Below, piece after piece: positions 17,601 to 25,064 of a DNA stretch of 50,285 nt (the first letter of the stretch is position 1; each line of letters begins with the position of its first letter). Position numbers and translations under genes: made by a program. The stretch comes from Lachnospiraceae bacterium. GTDB lineage: Bacteria; Bacillota; Clostridia; Lachnospirales; Lachnospiraceae. The DNA lies in assembly GCA_014804655.1 (NCBI GenBank), contig JAAUZK010000024.1, positions 369,836 through 420,120 of the forward strand, written 5' to 3'. A model generated the notes under the pieces. That model made no database searches. It worked only from the letters and a program-made list of their open reading frames with translations, and was not told where the DNA came from.

Positions 17601-18803
17601 CTAATTTTCCTCCCGCACTCTCTTCGCCACTACCACGAACCTGCCATCTGTCTCAGAGCTGTCACAGGTAGACAGTGTCAGAAGTTCGTCTCCGTAGCTT
17701 GCCGTCACTCCGGTGTCATAGAGTGACAGTGCCGCCATTTCCTGCATATTAGAGTCGAATTCCTTCTCTGATGCGGCATCAAAGAACTGATAATACTTAA
17801 ATACTACCTCATCCTCATTGTATATTCTCGACCGAAACACGTACATAACCTCGTATGTTCCCTTCTCGTAGATCGTGTCGAACTGAATCCTAGAATGCTT
17901 CTTACCGTATTCTTCGCTGCTGTATCGATTCAGGTTGCCGAACATCTTCCCCGATTTCATATGATGACCGTATATGATCAGATTCGTGTTCCTATGCACC
18001 ACATCGCAATCCTTATCCAGAAACAGGCTGCCGTTCTTATCATATTCCTGATTAAAATTGTGATCCAGATAATACTCGTTGTTAGCCGTCTGCATAACCG
18101 GATAATCTATATTTGTATCGTCAATTTTCAGCCATCCGATTAGCTTTTTGTTCTTACTATATAAAGTCCGGTACTCCTCCAGCACCTCCAGTTCTATCGT
18201 CTCATCCTCGGAATAGTGAATTTCCCGAAAAAGACTTCCCGTCAGGGTGCTGTTCCCCTTACCCTTAAGTTCTGCAAGATCCTCATAATCCGCCTGGGTG
18301 CGGTCGGAAAAATAATAATAAATTCCAAAATACCCGAAGCAGAAAACCGCCACAAGAGAACATAAGACAACCGCTAATTTACGGCGTTTTTCCCTTTTTT
18401 TCAATTCATGGAGAATTTCTTTTTGCATCTCTTTATCAAATTCATCCAGAGATACTTTCTTCTCTTTCGAGGGAGTTATTTTCCTCGTTCTCCGGGCTTC
18501 TTTCCGGGGGCTTCCCGGCTTGCCCTTTTTCTTCTTTCCGGACGGGAGTCTGCTGTCCTTATTATATCCCTGCCGCTTATATTGCTCCGCCAGCTCATAG
18601 ATCTCATCATCGAAATCATTACCGACAACAGTTTCAAAGCGATATACACCCGCCCCGATGTCAGCGTATAACGTAATTACTTCTCCCGGCTGCTCCATAT
18701 TGACTTGTGATTTGATTTTCTCAATCTTCGCCTGATCCCGCAGAGCCGCCTGATAATCCGACTCTGTCCGGAATCTCCTGCCGGAAACTTCAAATCCCGC
18801 CAT
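17601..18803 (-). CDS. srtB: Class B sortase with long cytoplasmic N-terminus
   Basis: Sortases cut a sorting motif in exported proteins and join them to peptidoglycan. The catalytic domain (about residues 215-395) contains His280 in IIYGHHMKSGKMF, Cys380 in LTLSTC and Arg388 in RFVVVAKR, the usual triad; NIDYPVMQ and DKNGSLFLDKDC are class B features. A single membrane segment lies at about 143-165. The 140 residues before it are cytoplasmic, highly basic and end in a Lys/Arg-rich coil, which is unusual because class B sortases usually have a very short N-terminus. It heads an operon with two LRR proteins carrying (S/T)PxTG signals, its probable substrates. AAAGGAG precedes the ATG. Confidence 0.93.
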   Translation of the reverse strand: MAGFEVSGRRFRTESDYQAALRDQAKIEKIKSQVNMEQPGEVITLYADIGAGVYRFETVVGNDFDDEIYELAEQYKRQGYNKDSRLPSGKKKKGKPGSPRKEARRTRKITPSKEKKVSLDEFDKEMQKEILHELKKREKRRKLAVVLCSLVAVFCFGYFGIYYYFSDRTQADYEDLAELKGKGNSTLTGSLFREIHYSEDETIELEVLEEYRTLYSKNKKLIGWLKIDDTNIDYPVMQTANNEYYLDHNFNQEYDKNGSLFLDKDCDVVHRNTNLIIYGHHMKSGKMFGNLNRYSSEEYGKKHSRIQFDTIYEKGTYEVMYVFRSRIYNEDEVVFKYYQFFDAASEKEFDSNMQEMAALSLYDTGVTASYGDELLTLSTCDSSETDGRFVVVAKRVREEN

Positions 18804-18828
18804 AGGGGACCCGCTCCTTTATCATAAT

Positions 18829-18870
18829 ACTATGTGCCTAACAACCCAATTTGACTTGTTAGCATATAGT
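18829..18870. promoter_or_regulatory. 42-bp inverted repeat ahead of the sortase gene
   Basis: The arm 18829-18844 (ACTATGTGCCTAACAA) is matched by 18856-18870 (TTGTTAGCATATAGT), with one mismatch and one extra base, around an 11-base spacer. It lies between the likely sortase promoter and the start codon and has no T-tract, so it is an operator or a 5'-leader hairpin rather than a terminator. Confidence 0.6.
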
Positions 18871-18875
18871 ATAAT

Positions 18876-18903
18876 TTTACTATATCTTGAGATTTATGCA
18901 AGT
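18876..18903 (-). promoter_or_regulatory. Possible promoter of the sortase operon
   Basis: On the minus strand TTGCAT is followed after 16 bp by TAAAAT, just upstream of the inverted repeat. The match is moderate. Confidence 0.45.
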
Positions 18904-18945
18904 GTTTTGTCATAATTTACACAATTTCTCCAATTTGCACACTAC

Positions 18946-18974
18946 CAAAACAGGACTCCCATCATGAGAGCCCT
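18946..18974 (-). terminator. Terminator after the beta-repeat adhesin gene
   Basis: On the minus strand AGGGCTCTC and GGGAGTCCT form a nine-pair stem (two G-U pairs) with an ATGAT loop, followed by GTTTTGG. It separates the adhesin gene from the sortase operon. Confidence 0.7.
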
Positions 18975-18985
18975 GCCCGTCAGGA

Positions 18986-21900
18986 CTATAAACCAAAGAG
19001 TCCGAGTCCCTTTCCTTTGATCTTAAATGTAACCGTCTTCGTACCCCCGTAATTGCCCAGTCCACGAATCACTACTTTAGCCGTACCCTTGTTGATATTA
19101 TTGCTGTAACTGCCTGCCACGATTTCATACTCTTCCGGCTTTAAGGCTGTACCGTTTACTTCCACATAGACCGCCTGCGGATCAGCTTTTGTATCAAGCT
19201 CAATCGCTTTGCCGGTATAGGTCTGGTCTTTTATGCTCACCTTTGCTTTCGTGATGCTCGCCGCAGTGATCCTGTAAGTCCCCGATACAGTTCCGCTGTA
19301 ATCCCTGCCCTTCGCCGTGATATTCACATTAATTTTGGTTCCGACCGGAATGATATCGTCTACACCTATCGGATCTCCTGCCTTCTTGTAAGTTCTATTA
19401 ATAAGAGTTCTTTCGGCATACGAGTATTTCATATTCTTGTCATAGTCTTTGCCCGCTGCCAGTTTTTTACCATTCGTATCTGTCACCTGAACAGTCGTCT
19501 TATAAATATTCTTCTTATTCTGATAAACCTTATCAGCGGCAGTTACCATCATCTTGCCGATATCCTGCGTAGTAATCTCATACTCTTTGGTTGCACTTCC
19601 GGTAAAGTTGCCCTTGCCTTTGATCGTCAATACAGCCTGACTACCCGCTGCATTATTCTGTTTATATGCCAGTGTATAATCAGTACCTGCCTTCAGGGTC
19701 TGACTGCCGAATTTTACAACCGGCTCCGGCTTGCATCCGCCCTTCACGTAGCTGTACGACTTATCTAAGCTAATCTTTACCCTGCTTATGTCATATGCGG
19801 TAATCTTAAAGGTTTTCTTGATCTTTCCGCTGTATGCGTTCTTACCCGTAAATGTTGCAGTTGCGGTTCCTACCTTCACATTATTGGTGTATTCAACCTC
19901 ATAATCCGTACCCTTCGTAAGCGTACGGGTTACTGTCTCACCGTCCGATTTGACATTGATCGTCACTGTCTCCTTATCAGCGTAGATCGGCTTCCCTGTA
20001 TAAACCGGTGACGTATTGCCAAACGAAAGCTCGACTTTCGCCTTATTCAAGGATGCAACCTCCGTAATCTTAAAGGTTACCCTCTTCGTTCCTACATAAT
20101 TTCCTTTTCCTATAACAACGGCTGTCGCAGTTCCGACATTCGTATTATTTTCATATCTTACGGTATAATCCTCGTCCGGAGTCAATACCTTGCTCTTCTC
20201 CTTGACCGTAAGCTGCGGTTTAATGGCAGCTCCTGTATAGGTCTGATTCGGTATTTTTGCCACCGTAAGCTTCGATACCAATATGCCATCCGTGATCGTA
20301 AACCGGAAGGTTCTATCTCCTTTATAATTGCCGATACCGGACACAGTTAAGGTATACACATCCACATCCTTGTAGCTTGCCTCCTGATTATCTGCATTCC
20401 GTATAATATAATCCTTGTTGACCGCAAGCTTCTTACCGTTCCACAATACTGCCGGAGCCGGCTTCTGTGCCTTCTTGCTGTTGTATGCTACAGTAACATC
20501 ATCGATAATGACGTCCGTGTCTCTTATATCCTTGTGTGCAATTGTAAAGGTTCTCGTTACCTTACCTTCATAATTACCCTTGCCCACGATAATAATCGAC
20601 GGTGCCTTCGCCGCATTCCGATCTGCCACTTTCGTATTGTTGGCATAACTTATGGTATAATCTTTCTTCTCCTCAAGCCTAGTCTTATAGTCATATACCC
20701 TGACTTCAGGCTTGATTGCCTTTCCGGTATAGGTATACTCCGGGACTTCTGTCATCCACAGTCCTTCCGGAATGATTCCATTACTAGGAATATCTTCCTC
20801 AGGCACTTCAGGCTCGTCACCTTCTCCGCCTGACAGCAAATCGATATAATAATAGAATTTCACCGTATCGCTGTCCGGCTGTCCCTGCTTACGCGCATAC
20901 GCCCAGATCACCGTAAATCCGTTCACCTTCACTTCGATCGGGTTACTATAGAGTGTATAACGATTGCTTTCCTTGTCAGGTTTCGAGCTGTCCAACGTGT
21001 AATAAATCTCGGCGCCCTCTGTCTCACAGGACAGTTTGATCGTCGTCCCACGGCGCACACCGCTTCCGGTGGCAACACTGGCTGTTGGAACTGCCACTGC
21101 ATCCCTGATCGCATATTTCTCACGAACACTGACCTGCACTGTCACGCTCAGGGAAACCTCGCCTCCATCGACCTCCGCCGGCAGAACCACGGTGCCTCCT
21201 ATTTTAAAAGTCTGCTCCGCTTCATTCCGCGGGCCGTATGAAGTACCTTCTGTCGCTACTCTCTCCCACGTTACCGCAGCCGTTTCGTTGATCTCTGTCA
21301 ACTCATTTTCTTCCGCGCCGATATTCCGCGTTACAATCTTCACTGTCTCCGGCAATTCAATCTTATCGATTGGCGTACCGTTTTCCACATTGGTCACCGG
21401 TGCCGGCGCAATGATCCGAAGCAGATTCCTCGTCGGAACGATTTCTTTCTCCACTACCGTCAGGGTTCCTGACTGATATGTGATCCTGTAATTGGGACCC
21501 GCATCAGCATCCGATGCCACGATATCGTATGTTCCTGCCATATCGGTATTTTGAATATCGCAGGTAAATGTCGGTTCCTTTAACAGTTCCTCATCTTCCA
21601 ATACCCCCATCCCTGCAATCTCATAGGAGTAATCACTCCGATCCGGCAGCTTATCTTCTGTCTTGATCTCCAGATCGTCCACCTTAATAACTATCGGTCG
21701 TTGTGCGATGCTGAACGAATACTCCATAGAGCCCTGATACTTGTCAGTTTCCTCCTGTTTTGAAGACGCAGTCACAGTAATCGTATATTCTCCGGCCTCT
21801 CTCGGCATACCATTCTCGATGTCTCCGGACGAATATGCCCTGCCGTTCGCCAGCGTGCCTTCAATACTGTAATCAAAATCAACCTTATCCGTGATATCAG

Positions 21901-23506
21901 TATTCTCAACGCCGCTCTGATTTAACACAACCTTCAGATTTTCTGTATTACATATCACAGGAGTCCCGTCGTACACTTTCGGAGAAGGTGTTGTCGTAAT
22001 ACCTGAGATCGTGATTCGATCTTTCTCCAATACAGTCAGTGTACCCGGCACATACTGAATCACATAATTCGGTCCCGCAGATGCATTACGCGGTGTGATC
22101 GTATATTTTCCCGTCTTCTCCGTGTTAGAGATATCGCAGATATATGACGGTTCTTTCGTGATTTCATCATCTTCCAGCAATCCCTCTGGTGGTTTTTCAT
22201 AATCAAATTTCGTCGGGATCTTATCGCCCTGCTTAATCTCCATATCCTTCGCCGTAAGTGTCACGGGTCTCTGGGTAATAGTAAAATCTCTTCTCAGTTC
22301 ACCTCTGTATTTATCAGATATGACCACAACCTTCAATGTATATGTGCCGGCTTCCTTCGGTTTATCTGTGTCAATATCATTTGAAGTGTACAGTGTTCCA
22401 TCCCTCTGTCCGCCCGAAATGCTGTACTTTAATGTCAGACCGGAAATTTCCGTTCCGGACGATGTCACCTTCACATTACTGATATCACATTCTACCGACG
22501 TTCCATCATATACTTTATCGGACACGGTAATACCGGAAATCTCAACTGTCTCCTTATCTGATACAGTAAGGGTTCCCTCCTGATAACTGATGATATAATT
22601 AGCCCCTGCGTCAGCACCTGAAGCAGAAATCGTATATTTGCCCGGTTTGGTCAGATTACCGTCTGCATCAGGTTCCACATCACATTCAATCGTCGGCTGC
22701 GTCCCGATTAAATCCCCACTTGCCAATGTGCCGACGATCATATAATCATTCGGCGTGTTTAAAACCGGCTTTGGATCGCCAATCTTTTTCGTTACATCCT
22801 TAGGCTTTATAGTAATTGGTCTTTGTTTAATCGCAAATGAACAGCTTTGTAACCCCGTATATTTTCCGTTCGCATCTTCCACTCTGACCGTGAGTGTATA
22901 CTCTCCTGCCTCCTGCGGCATTTCGTTCCTGATGCTGCCGTCAGATGTGCTGCCGCTTTTGGTATACGTACTACCGTTTTTCATAATACCCGATATGGTA
23001 TATTGAAAAGTAACCTGAGAGGTGACATCTTCATCTTTTTTGGAAGCCGATACTTCTTTGGGTACGATTGCCTTCAATCCGTTTACGGCCCCTGCGGTTC
23101 CATCATATGTTTTATTCTGCACTGTAACACCCGAAATCGTAACTGTCACAGGCCCAACCGGTTCCTCGTCTCCATCCGCCTGCGCTGCCGGTGCATCTGA
23201 TTCGGCAGCCTCCGGAGTACTATATGCTTCCGCACTTTCCTCCTGGTTCTCAATCTGCGGTTCTCCCTCCGGCACAGTACCCTGCTCCGCTGTGTCCGGG
23301 TTCTCAACCACAGTCTCATCGGTGGCTGACGAATCTGCCTCCGGCGTCGTATCTTCTGTTATTTCCGGATTCTCTTCCGCGTACAAGTTCCCTTCCTGCG
23401 CCGCCTGCACGGTAAGCATATTGACATCCATACTTCCTACGAAAACAGCCGCCGAAAGCAGCCATGCTGTCATCCTCATACGCTTTGTCCGAAATACTCT
23501 GCTCAT
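18986..23506 (-). CDS. Secreted multi-domain adhesin with YDG/MBG-type repeats
   Basis: This 1506-residue protein has a signal peptide cut near LTVQAAQ. An acidic Glu/Pro/Thr/Ala-rich stretch of about 75 residues follows. Three paired beta modules of YDG and MBG_2 type come next, each with KTYDGT or KVYDGT and a later DAGANYIISYQEGTLTV-like end. Around residues 690-880 lie an Ig-like region and a chitobiase/beta-hexosaminidase C-terminal-like module (EGAEIYYTLDSSKPD). The rest is seven or so repeats with YTGKAIKP, KDYTISYANN and GKGNYEGKVTRTFTI patterns. It ends in GKGLGLFGL without a sorting signal or membrane anchor, so its attachment is unclear. The ATG at 23506 with AAAGGAG eight bases upstream is preferred over a GTG at 23515. 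Confidence 0.87.
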   Translation of the reverse strand: MSRVFRTKRMRMTAWLLSAAVFVGSMDVNMLTVQAAQEGNLYAEENPEITEDTTPEADSSATDETVVENPDTAEQGTVPEGEPQIENQEESAEAYSTPEAAESDAPAAQADGDEEPVGPVTVTISGVTVQNKTYDGTAGAVNGLKAIVPKEVSASKKDEDVTSQVTFQYTISGIMKNGSTYTKSGSTSDGSIRNEMPQEAGEYTLTVRVEDANGKYTGLQSCSFAIKQRPITIKPKDVTKKIGDPKPVLNTPNDYMIVGTLASGDLIGTQPTIECDVEPDADGNLTKPGKYTISASGADAGANYIISYQEGTLTVSDKETVEISGITVSDKVYDGTSVECDISNVKVTSSGTEISGLTLKYSISGGQRDGTLYTSNDIDTDKPKEAGTYTLKVVVISDKYRGELRRDFTITQRPVTLTAKDMEIKQGDKIPTKFDYEKPPEGLLEDDEITKEPSYICDISNTEKTGKYTITPRNASAGPNYVIQYVPGTLTVLEKDRITISGITTTPSPKVYDGTPVICNTENLKVVLNQSGVENTDITDKVDFDYSIEGTLANGRAYSSGDIENGMPREAGEYTITVTASSKQEETDKYQGSMEYSFSIAQRPIVIKVDDLEIKTEDKLPDRSDYSYEIAGMGVLEDEELLKEPTFTCDIQNTDMAGTYDIVASDADAGPNYRITYQSGTLTVVEKEIVPTRNLLRIIAPAPVTNVENGTPIDKIELPETVKIVTRNIGAEENELTEINETAAVTWERVATEGTSYGPRNEAEQTFKIGGTVVLPAEVDGGEVSLSVTVQVSVREKYAIRDAVAVPTASVATGSGVRRGTTIKLSCETEGAEIYYTLDSSKPDKESNRYTLYSNPIEVKVNGFTVIWAYARKQGQPDSDTVKFYYYIDLLSGGEGDEPEVPEEDIPSNGIIPEGLWMTEVPEYTYTGKAIKPEVRVYDYKTRLEEKKDYTISYANNTKVADRNAAKAPSIIIVGKGNYEGKVTRTFTIAHKDIRDTDVIIDDVTVAYNSKKAQKPAPAVLWNGKKLAVNKDYIIRNADNQEASYKDVDVYTLTVSGIGNYKGDRTFRFTITDGILVSKLTVAKIPNQTYTGAAIKPQLTVKEKSKVLTPDEDYTVRYENNTNVGTATAVVIGKGNYVGTKRVTFKITEVASLNKAKVELSFGNTSPVYTGKPIYADKETVTINVKSDGETVTRTLTKGTDYEVEYTNNVKVGTATATFTGKNAYSGKIKKTFKITAYDISRVKISLDKSYSYVKGGCKPEPVVKFGSQTLKAGTDYTLAYKQNNAAGSQAVLTIKGKGNFTGSATKEYEITTQDIGKMMVTAADKVYQNKKNIYKTTVQVTDTNGKKLAAGKDYDKNMKYSYAERTLINRTYKKAGDPIGVDDIIPVGTKINVNITAKGRDYSGTVSGTYRITAASITKAKVSIKDQTYTGKAIELDTKADPQAVYVEVNGTALKPEEYEIVAGSYSNNINKGTAKVVIRGLGNYGGTKTVTFKIKGKGLGLFGL

Positions 23507-23564
23507 TCCCAACACTCCTTTATCCTTACGGCAATACTAGATATAGCTATATTTATACATATCT

Positions 23565-23593
23565 ATTATACTCGAAACACCATCTGTTGTAAA
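23565..23593 (-). promoter_or_regulatory. Promoter of the beta-repeat adhesin gene
   Basis: On the minus strand TTTACA (23588-23593) and a perfect TATAAT (23565-23570) are 17 bp apart, about 60 bp upstream of the start codon. Confidence 0.8.
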
Positions 23594-23712
23594 TTCTTCT
23601 TTTATAAAAATCCTTTTCACCTTTTCACTGCACAGAACAATTTTAAAATTTGTAACACATACACGCCTCGCTCATAAGATAAACCATAAACAACATTTGG
23701 AGGAACAAATAA

Positions 23713-23949
23713 ATGAGCGATTTATCAGCAACTCACTGCGGATGCAACAATAATAACACCAGTCTTTTCGGCGGCAACGGATGTGGTTCCTGGATCTGGA
23801 TCCTGCTCCTCTTATCCTGCTGCGGAAACAACAATGATGGTTGCGGATGCGACGGCGGCGGTTTCAGCCTCTTCGGTAATAACGGCGACAATGGCTGCTG
23901 CAACACATTGATCTGGTTATTGATCCTTTCCAGCTGCTGCGGTAACTAA
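23713..23949 (+). CDS. Small Cys/Gly/Asn-rich peptide of two similar halves
   Basis: The 78-residue product begins MSDLSATHCGCNNNN and contains two copies of one pattern: a Gly/Asn/Cys stretch with SLFG, then a short hydrophobic helix ending in Ser-Cys-Cys-Gly-Asn (WIWILLLLSCCGNN and LIWLLILSSCCGN). Eleven residues are Cys. GGAGG precedes the ATG by a normal distance, and a strong terminator follows, so the gene is likely real. Similar high-cysteine proteins occur in Lachnospiraceae without known function. It could be a membrane-associated or surface-layer peptide; this is only a guess. Confidence 0.75.
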   Translation: MSDLSATHCGCNNNNTSLFGGNGCGSWIWILLLLSCCGNNNDGCGCDGGGFSLFGNNGDNGCCNTLIWLLILSSCCGN

Positions 23950-23996
23950 TCCATGAAACTCCCCTTTTACACATCTATTTGATTTCACATCTGGGA

Positions 23997-24027
23997 AATA
24001 GGCTCTTGCACTTTAGAGCCTATTTTT
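23997..24027 (+). terminator. Intrinsic terminator after the Cys-rich gene
   Basis: AATAGGCTCT and AGAGCCTATT form a perfect 10-bp stem with an eight-base loop, followed by a T-run. Confidence 0.9.
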
Positions 24028-24090
24028 CTCACATGTGTCATATACTGTAGAGAAAAATCAGTGCACCATGGCATCAGAAAGGCATATCCT

Positions 24091-24663
24091 ATGGCAGCTA
24101 AAAATGAAGAAGCAGCAAACGTTATGGCATTCGATGCCTTATACACTACCAACAATATTCAGAAATGGAAGGTTCTTCTCCCCTACATAGATCCCTCCAT
24201 GCAGAAGCACATGGCGATCTATATTAAATATATGGAGTTGCAATACACAATGAGTTATGTCAGACGGCATCCTTTTCAGATCAGCGGATGCAGTATACCT
24301 TCCGATAAAAAGCCGGATCTGCGCGAGTTGTGCCGGCAATTATGTCTTTACTCTTCCCCTGAAGAAATCAGACAATTGGAACAGATGCAGAACATGTTAC
24401 AGACCATGGAAACCATGCAGGAAATGTCCCAGACCATGTCCGCCCTGCAGGAAATCTTTCCCGATCTTTCCGCAGCATCGCCTTTCAATGAGTTCACTTC
24501 CTCTGAAAGTAACAGCGATGCTGAAGTAGACTCGGAAGAATCGGCCGGCTTCGGCGATGCTGCACCGTTTTCCATGATGGATATGTTAACGAACATGCTC
24601 ACACCGGAACAGAAGGCTATGTACGAAATGTTCCAGCAAAACACAGACACGCAGGAGTCATAA
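24091..24663 (+). CDS. Hypothetical Met/Gln-rich protein
   Basis: This 190-residue protein is not one I recognise. It is soluble and largely helical. The first 90 residues contain ALYTTNNIQKWKVLLPYIDP and IYIKYMELQYTM; then comes a Met/Gln/Glu-rich helix (EQMQNMLQTMETMQEMSQTM), an acidic linker and a short amphipathic end (MMDMLTNMLTPEQKAMYEMF). The ATG at 24091 has GAAAGG in front; an upstream in-frame GTG at 24061 does not. It lies between two other small genes of unknown function on the plus strand. Its first part is distantly like the short gene that follows in that both seem to be small helical bundles. Confidence 0.7.
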   Translation: MAAKNEEAANVMAFDALYTTNNIQKWKVLLPYIDPSMQKHMAIYIKYMELQYTMSYVRRHPFQISGCSIPSDKKPDLRELCRQLCLYSSPEEIRQLEQMQNMLQTMETMQEMSQTMSALQEIFPDLSAASPFNEFTSSESNSDAEVDSEESAGFGDAAPFSMMDMLTNMLTPEQKAMYEMFQQNTDTQES

Positions 24664-24764
24664 TATATTTTTCGTACAACCAAAAGCAGCCTTTGTTACA
24701 ATCATATCAAAAACGGATTCCGCACGGATCAGGCTAGGATCAAAGCGGTAGAAAGGATGATATC

Positions 24765-25031
24765 ATGACCGGAAACTGGATGGACGATCCGGCTGTTGCA
24801 CATATTGACAAAGCAAAGCTGGACTTTCTGCAATCCCTTGTCTTTGAGAGCCAGTCTCTCACCAAGGAGCAGATGATGCCTTTCTTTATGGCAATCGCTA
24901 AAAGAGGCAGGGACAACCACATTTCTTTCACAAAAGAAGAAGTTGAAATAATCACCGCCACGATACGCAGTTACTCTACACCGGAAGAATTGGATAAAAT
25001 CGACAAATTAATGAAACTGAGTAAAAAATAA
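24765..25031 (+). CDS. Small helical hypothetical protein
   Basis: The 88-residue product has three or four predicted helices and no membrane segment. Motifs include HIDKAKLDFLQSLV and LTKEQMMPFFMAIAKRG, and it ends in KLMKLSKK. AGAAAGG lies nine bases before the ATG and a strong terminator follows, supporting a real gene. It is 101 bases from the Met-rich gene and probably in the same transcript. I do not recognise its function. Confidence 0.72.
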   Translation: MTGNWMDDPAVAHIDKAKLDFLQSLVFESQSLTKEQMMPFFMAIAKRGRDNHISFTKEEVEIITATIRSYSTPEELDKIDKLMKLSKK

Positions 25032-25034
25032 TGC

Positions 25035-25064
25035 AAAAAAAAACGAGCTCTGCTCGTTTTTTTT
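25035..25064. terminator. Bidirectional terminator between converging genes
   Basis: ACGAGC and GCTCGT pair around a TCT loop, with an A-run on one side and a T-run on the other, so it can end both the plus-strand small gene and leuS on the minus strand. Confidence 0.92.
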
